Of a stretch of 64,000 nt of DNA, positions 61,902 to 64,000 are shown one piece after another. The stretch covers positions 62,001 through 126,000 of the forward strand of contig CALKVK010000023.1 of NCBI GenBank assembly GCA_937996235.1, in the 5' to 3' direction. Source of the DNA: an uncultured bacterium (GTDB taxonomy: Bacteria > Planctomycetota > JAJSAM01 > JAJVHW01). The position numbers and the translations under genes are program-made. The notes under the pieces are model-generated. The model saw nothing but the letters and a program-made list of their open reading frames with translations. It ran no database searches and was not told where the DNA came from. Numbering within the stretch: the stretch's first letter is position 1; each line of letters begins with the position of its first letter.

Positions 61902-63431
61902 ATGCGACGCACGTGGCCGCGCACCCTCGCCGCTGCCGTCGGCGTGCTCCTGTGCGCGGTTCCCGCGCTCGCGCAGGGCTACACGGTGCGCGGCGACGAC
62001 GGGCCCGTGCCGCCGCGACCGGCCGAGGCGACGCGGCTCGTGTTCGGCGCCGAGCCGTCGGACGCCTGGGCGCACGTGACGCCGCCGTTCGCGCTGCGCG
62101 TCTACGGCGAGCCGTGCGACGGACTCGTCGTCTCGGCGTACGGCTGGGTGCTGCCGGGTGCCGACGCGCCGTTCGCGGCCGACCCGACCCCGCCGCGCGA
62201 CGCCGCAGGTCCGCGCGCTCTGCCGTTCGCGCCGGGCACCGGCACGCCCGACGGCGTCGTCGCCGCCCACTGGACCTCCGCGCGCGCGACCGCGTGGACG
62301 TGGACCGAGGGCGACGCGCCGGCGCGGCGCTTCGTCGTGGCGTGGGAGCACGCCGCCGAGGACGCGGGCCGCGTGCGCGCGTTCCGCGTCGTCTTCCACG
62401 AGGCGGACGGCCGTGTGGACGTCGCGCGCGAAGCCGCGGAGTCCGCGGCGGCGAGCGACGACGCCGCGCTCTGCGGCATCGACGAGCGCGCGGGCGGTCG
62501 CGCCGTCGTCGCAGCGCCCGTCGGCGCGGCGCCGTGGACGGTCTTCGAGCCGCGCACGGTGCGCGTGGACGTGCCGGGCCTCGCGCGCGAGGGCGCGCCG
62601 GTCACGTGGCAGGACGTGCGCCGCGAGTCGGTCGTCCCGGACGGCTGCACGCGCCGCTGCACGTATCTCGCGCGCGGGCTGCACGTCTTCCACGTGCCGG
62701 ACCGCGTGCTCCCGCCGGGCCGCGCGGGGCGCGAGCGGCGCGCCGAGCTCGCCGCGGAGGACGCCGCGACGTTCCCGCGCGCCGACGCGACACCCGGTGA
62801 TCCGGTGCGCTGGGTGCGGCAGGTGCTCGACGGCAAGATCCTGCTCGTTCCCGCGGCCGGTGGCGCGCCGCAGCGCGTGTGGTTCCGCATCGTCGAGTAC
62901 TACTCGCTCGACGCCGCGGGCCTCACGCTGACCGACCGCCACACGTGGAACCTGCGGTGGATGGTCGGCACGGCGCTCGGTCGCGACGATCCGCACGCGG
63001 CGATGGAGACGTGGTCGGCGTGGCGGGCGATGGCGCGCTCGCGGCTGAGCGTCGGCAAGCTGGTGCGCGTGGGCGGCGACGCGAGCGACGCGCAGTTCGA
63101 CAGCGGCCGCGCGAACGAGTACGTGCTCTGGTCCGGGCGCATCCGCGCGGGCACGCGCGGCGCGCTCGCCCCCGCCGAGACGCCCGACGCCGGCTGGCGG
63201 CGTTTCGTGTTCGTCGAGGAGGACACGAAGGTGACGCAGCACGCCGACGCCGCGGACCTGCGCTTCGTGCCTGACCCCAACTACGTGGACGGCGGGTACG
63301 AGTACGTCGTCGCGACCTCGGCGAACCCGTTCGGCTGGATCACCGGCGCCGACGTGCCCGCGCCGCCGCTCCGCGACGAGCCCTTCGACACGGACCCGGG
63401 CCGCGCAGCGGCCGAGACCACGCCGCGCTGA
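61902..63431 (+). CDS. Secreted protein, unknown family
   Basis: 509 aa from ATG 61902. Signal peptide RTLAAAVGVLLCAVPALAQG, cleavage after ALA. The mature region is beta-rich (PPFALRVYGEPCDGLVVSAY, GWVLPGADAPF), then RRFVVAWEHAAEDAGRVRAF followed by RVVFHEADGRVDVA, a pattern seen in proteins with a 'nidogen-like' N-terminal fold. The second half has long Trp/Tyr-rich strands (LTLTDRHTWNLRWMVG, YEYVVATSANPFGWITG). Divergent from the FHA-sigma-54 gene, 69 bp between starts. Could be a target of that activator, though no -24/-12 site is obvious. Confidence 0.75.
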   Translation: MRRTWPRTLAAAVGVLLCAVPALAQGYTVRGDDGPVPPRPAEATRLVFGAEPSDAWAHVTPPFALRVYGEPCDGLVVSAYGWVLPGADAPFAADPTPPRDAAGPRALPFAPGTGTPDGVVAAHWTSARATAWTWTEGDAPARRFVVAWEHAAEDAGRVRAFRVVFHEADGRVDVAREAAESAAASDDAALCGIDERAGGRAVVAAPVGAAPWTVFEPRTVRVDVPGLAREGAPVTWQDVRRESVVPDGCTRRCTYLARGLHVFHVPDRVLPPGRAGRERRAELAAEDAATFPRADATPGDPVRWVRQVLDGKILLVPAAGGAPQRVWFRIVEYYSLDAAGLTLTDRHTWNLRWMVGTALGRDDPHAAMETWSAWRAMARSRLSVGKLVRVGGDASDAQFDSGRANEYVLWSGRIRAGTRGALAPAETPDAGWRRFVFVEEDTKVTQHADAADLRFVPDPNYVDGGYEYVVATSANPFGWITGADVPAPPLRDEPFDTDPGRAAAETTPR

Positions 63432-63465
63432 TGTCACGGCGCTGATGTCACTGCGCTGATGTCAC
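63425..63465. repeat. Three 14-bp tandem units over a stop codon
   Basis: gcgctgatgtcac occurs at 63425, 63439 and 63453 with a 14-bp period. The first unit includes the TGA stop of the preceding gene; because the period is not a multiple of three the later TGAs are in other frames. Confidence 0.8.
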
Positions 63466-63555
63466 GCGCTGGGGCCGCTGCGCGGCGCGCGGCCTTCCCC
63501 CCTGCCGGATCGACCGCTACCCTCGCCCGCGGTTCCGACAGGGAAGGAGACCGCC

Positions 63556-64000
63556 ATGCCCCGCAGCCGTGGACTCGTGCTCGCCGCCTCGCTCGTCCTG
63601 CTCTGCGCCGCGGCCGCGCGCGCCGAGGACATCACCGTGAACGTCTTCGAGGACGTGCCCGACGCGGATGCCTTCGACGGCGTCTGCGACGCGAACCTCT
63701 CGGTCGACGGTCTGCAGTGCTCGCTCCGCGCCGCGATCCAGCACGCGAACGCGACGCCCGGCGAGGACCGCATCATCGTGCCCGCGGGTCTCTATCGCCT
63801 GCGCCTCCGCGGCGACGGCGAGAACGCGGGCGCCACGGGCGACCTCGACATCACCGACGACGTCCTGATCGAGGGCGCCGGCGCAGGCGAGACGATCGTC
63901 GACGCGAAGAAGGCGAAGGACCGTGTCTTCGACGTGCTGGGCTCGGCGCGCGCCACGATCTCGGGTCTGACCCTGCGCTCCGGCAAGGCGCCCGCGACGG
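63556..64000 (+). CDS. CSLREA-type secreted beta-helix protein (partial)
   Basis: Starts at ATG 63556 with GGAAGGAG 6 nt upstream and runs off the window after 148 codons. Signal peptide GLVLAASLVLLCAAAARAED. It then shows a CSLREA-type N-terminal region (DGLQCSLRAAIQHANATPGE, with CSLRAA in place of CSLREA) and repeated short strands (IIVPAGLYRLRLRG, DLDITDDVLIEGAGAGETIV, ARATISGLTLRSG) of a right-handed parallel beta-helix. Such proteins are exported and often surface-bound. The C-terminal part, which would hold any anchor, is outside the window. Confidence 0.85.
   Translation, partial: MPRSRGLVLAASLVLLCAAAARAEDITVNVFEDVPDADAFDGVCDANLSVDGLQCSLRAAIQHANATPGEDRIIVPAGLYRLRLRGDGENAGATGDLDITDDVLIEGAGAGETIVDAKKAKDRVFDVLGSARATISGLTLRSGKAPAT

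Overview
The window is a very GC-rich bacterial chromosome segment with a strong G/C third-position bias and frequent GTG and TTG starts. LptF/LptG and MsbA-like lipopolysaccharide-export genes indicate a Gram-negative envelope. Alpha/alpha-toroid repeat proteins, a PQQ-type propeller, HEAT-repeat proteins, FHA proteins, a CSLREA/beta-helix protein and a large carboxypeptidase-regulatory-like lipoprotein together suggest a Planctomycetota-like or myxobacteria-like lineage. That placement is inference; no rRNA or other decisive marker is present, and I saw no tRNA, rRNA or CRISPR array.

Layout. 0.1-7.8 kb: accessory genes on the minus strand, including a secreted protein with nine 'GxDGxxxTxDD' repeats and members of DUF4375, DUF2200, DUF1801, DUF4241 and YCII families. 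7.9-10.65 kb: an integron-type gene-cassette array, with five minus-strand cassette ORFs and four attC sites of 99-101 bp. No integrase gene lies beside it, so it is a CALIN-type array. One cassette gene is split by an in-frame amber codon. 11.1-12.5 kb: a Nudix hydrolase and an 800-bp non-coding, repeat-rich stretch. 12.5-25.2 kb: housekeeping genes: a TIM-barrel-like protein, PriA, a PrsW-type protease, a PQQ-propeller protein, and a six-gene minus-strand run (RluD-type pseudouridine synthase, SpoU methyltransferase, ABC ATPase, ABC permease, HDOD-GAF-GGDEF cyclase, RsgA).

25.2-32.1 kb: a K+ uptake island (histidine kinase, NtrC-type sigma-54 activator, two TrkA-type proteins, TrkH, a small membrane protein). 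It is bounded by the 5' end of the rluD-like gene and a decayed second copy of that 5' end. A candidate -24/-12 promoter precedes the trk genes. 32.2-35.2 kb: two tandem toroid-repeat paralogues. 35.3-41.8 kb: LptG, LptF, an MsbA-like exporter, arginase and a second SpoU methyltransferase. 41.9-47.3 kb: a four-gene operon of lower GC (HEAT protein, Cys-rich secreted protein, second HEAT protein, MauE-like protein) between two identical 268-bp direct repeats; the left repeat is a broken copy of the 3' end of the gene beyond the right one. 47.0-51.1 kb: three tandem paralogous membrane proteins. 51.2-52.2 kb: TrpS.

52.2-61.8 kb: a co-directional five-gene locus with an FHA-GAF-sigma-54 activator, a large lipoprotein, an FHA-TM-CAP protein, an FHA-TM protein and a soluble Ser/Thr kinase. 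I read it as a phosphorylation/FHA signalling system linking the envelope to sigma-54 transcription. 61.9-64 kb: two secreted proteins, the last running off the window.

Three kinds of small non-autonomous repeat with terminal inverted repeats lie between genes: a 235-bp element in two copies, a 214-bp GGGGACAGGGCTGCCC element, and a 241-bp CTAGCCCGG element. The strongest hunt results are the integrase-less cassette array, the two islands bounded by copied gene ends, the FHA/kinase/sigma-54 locus, and the three-member membrane-protein family.
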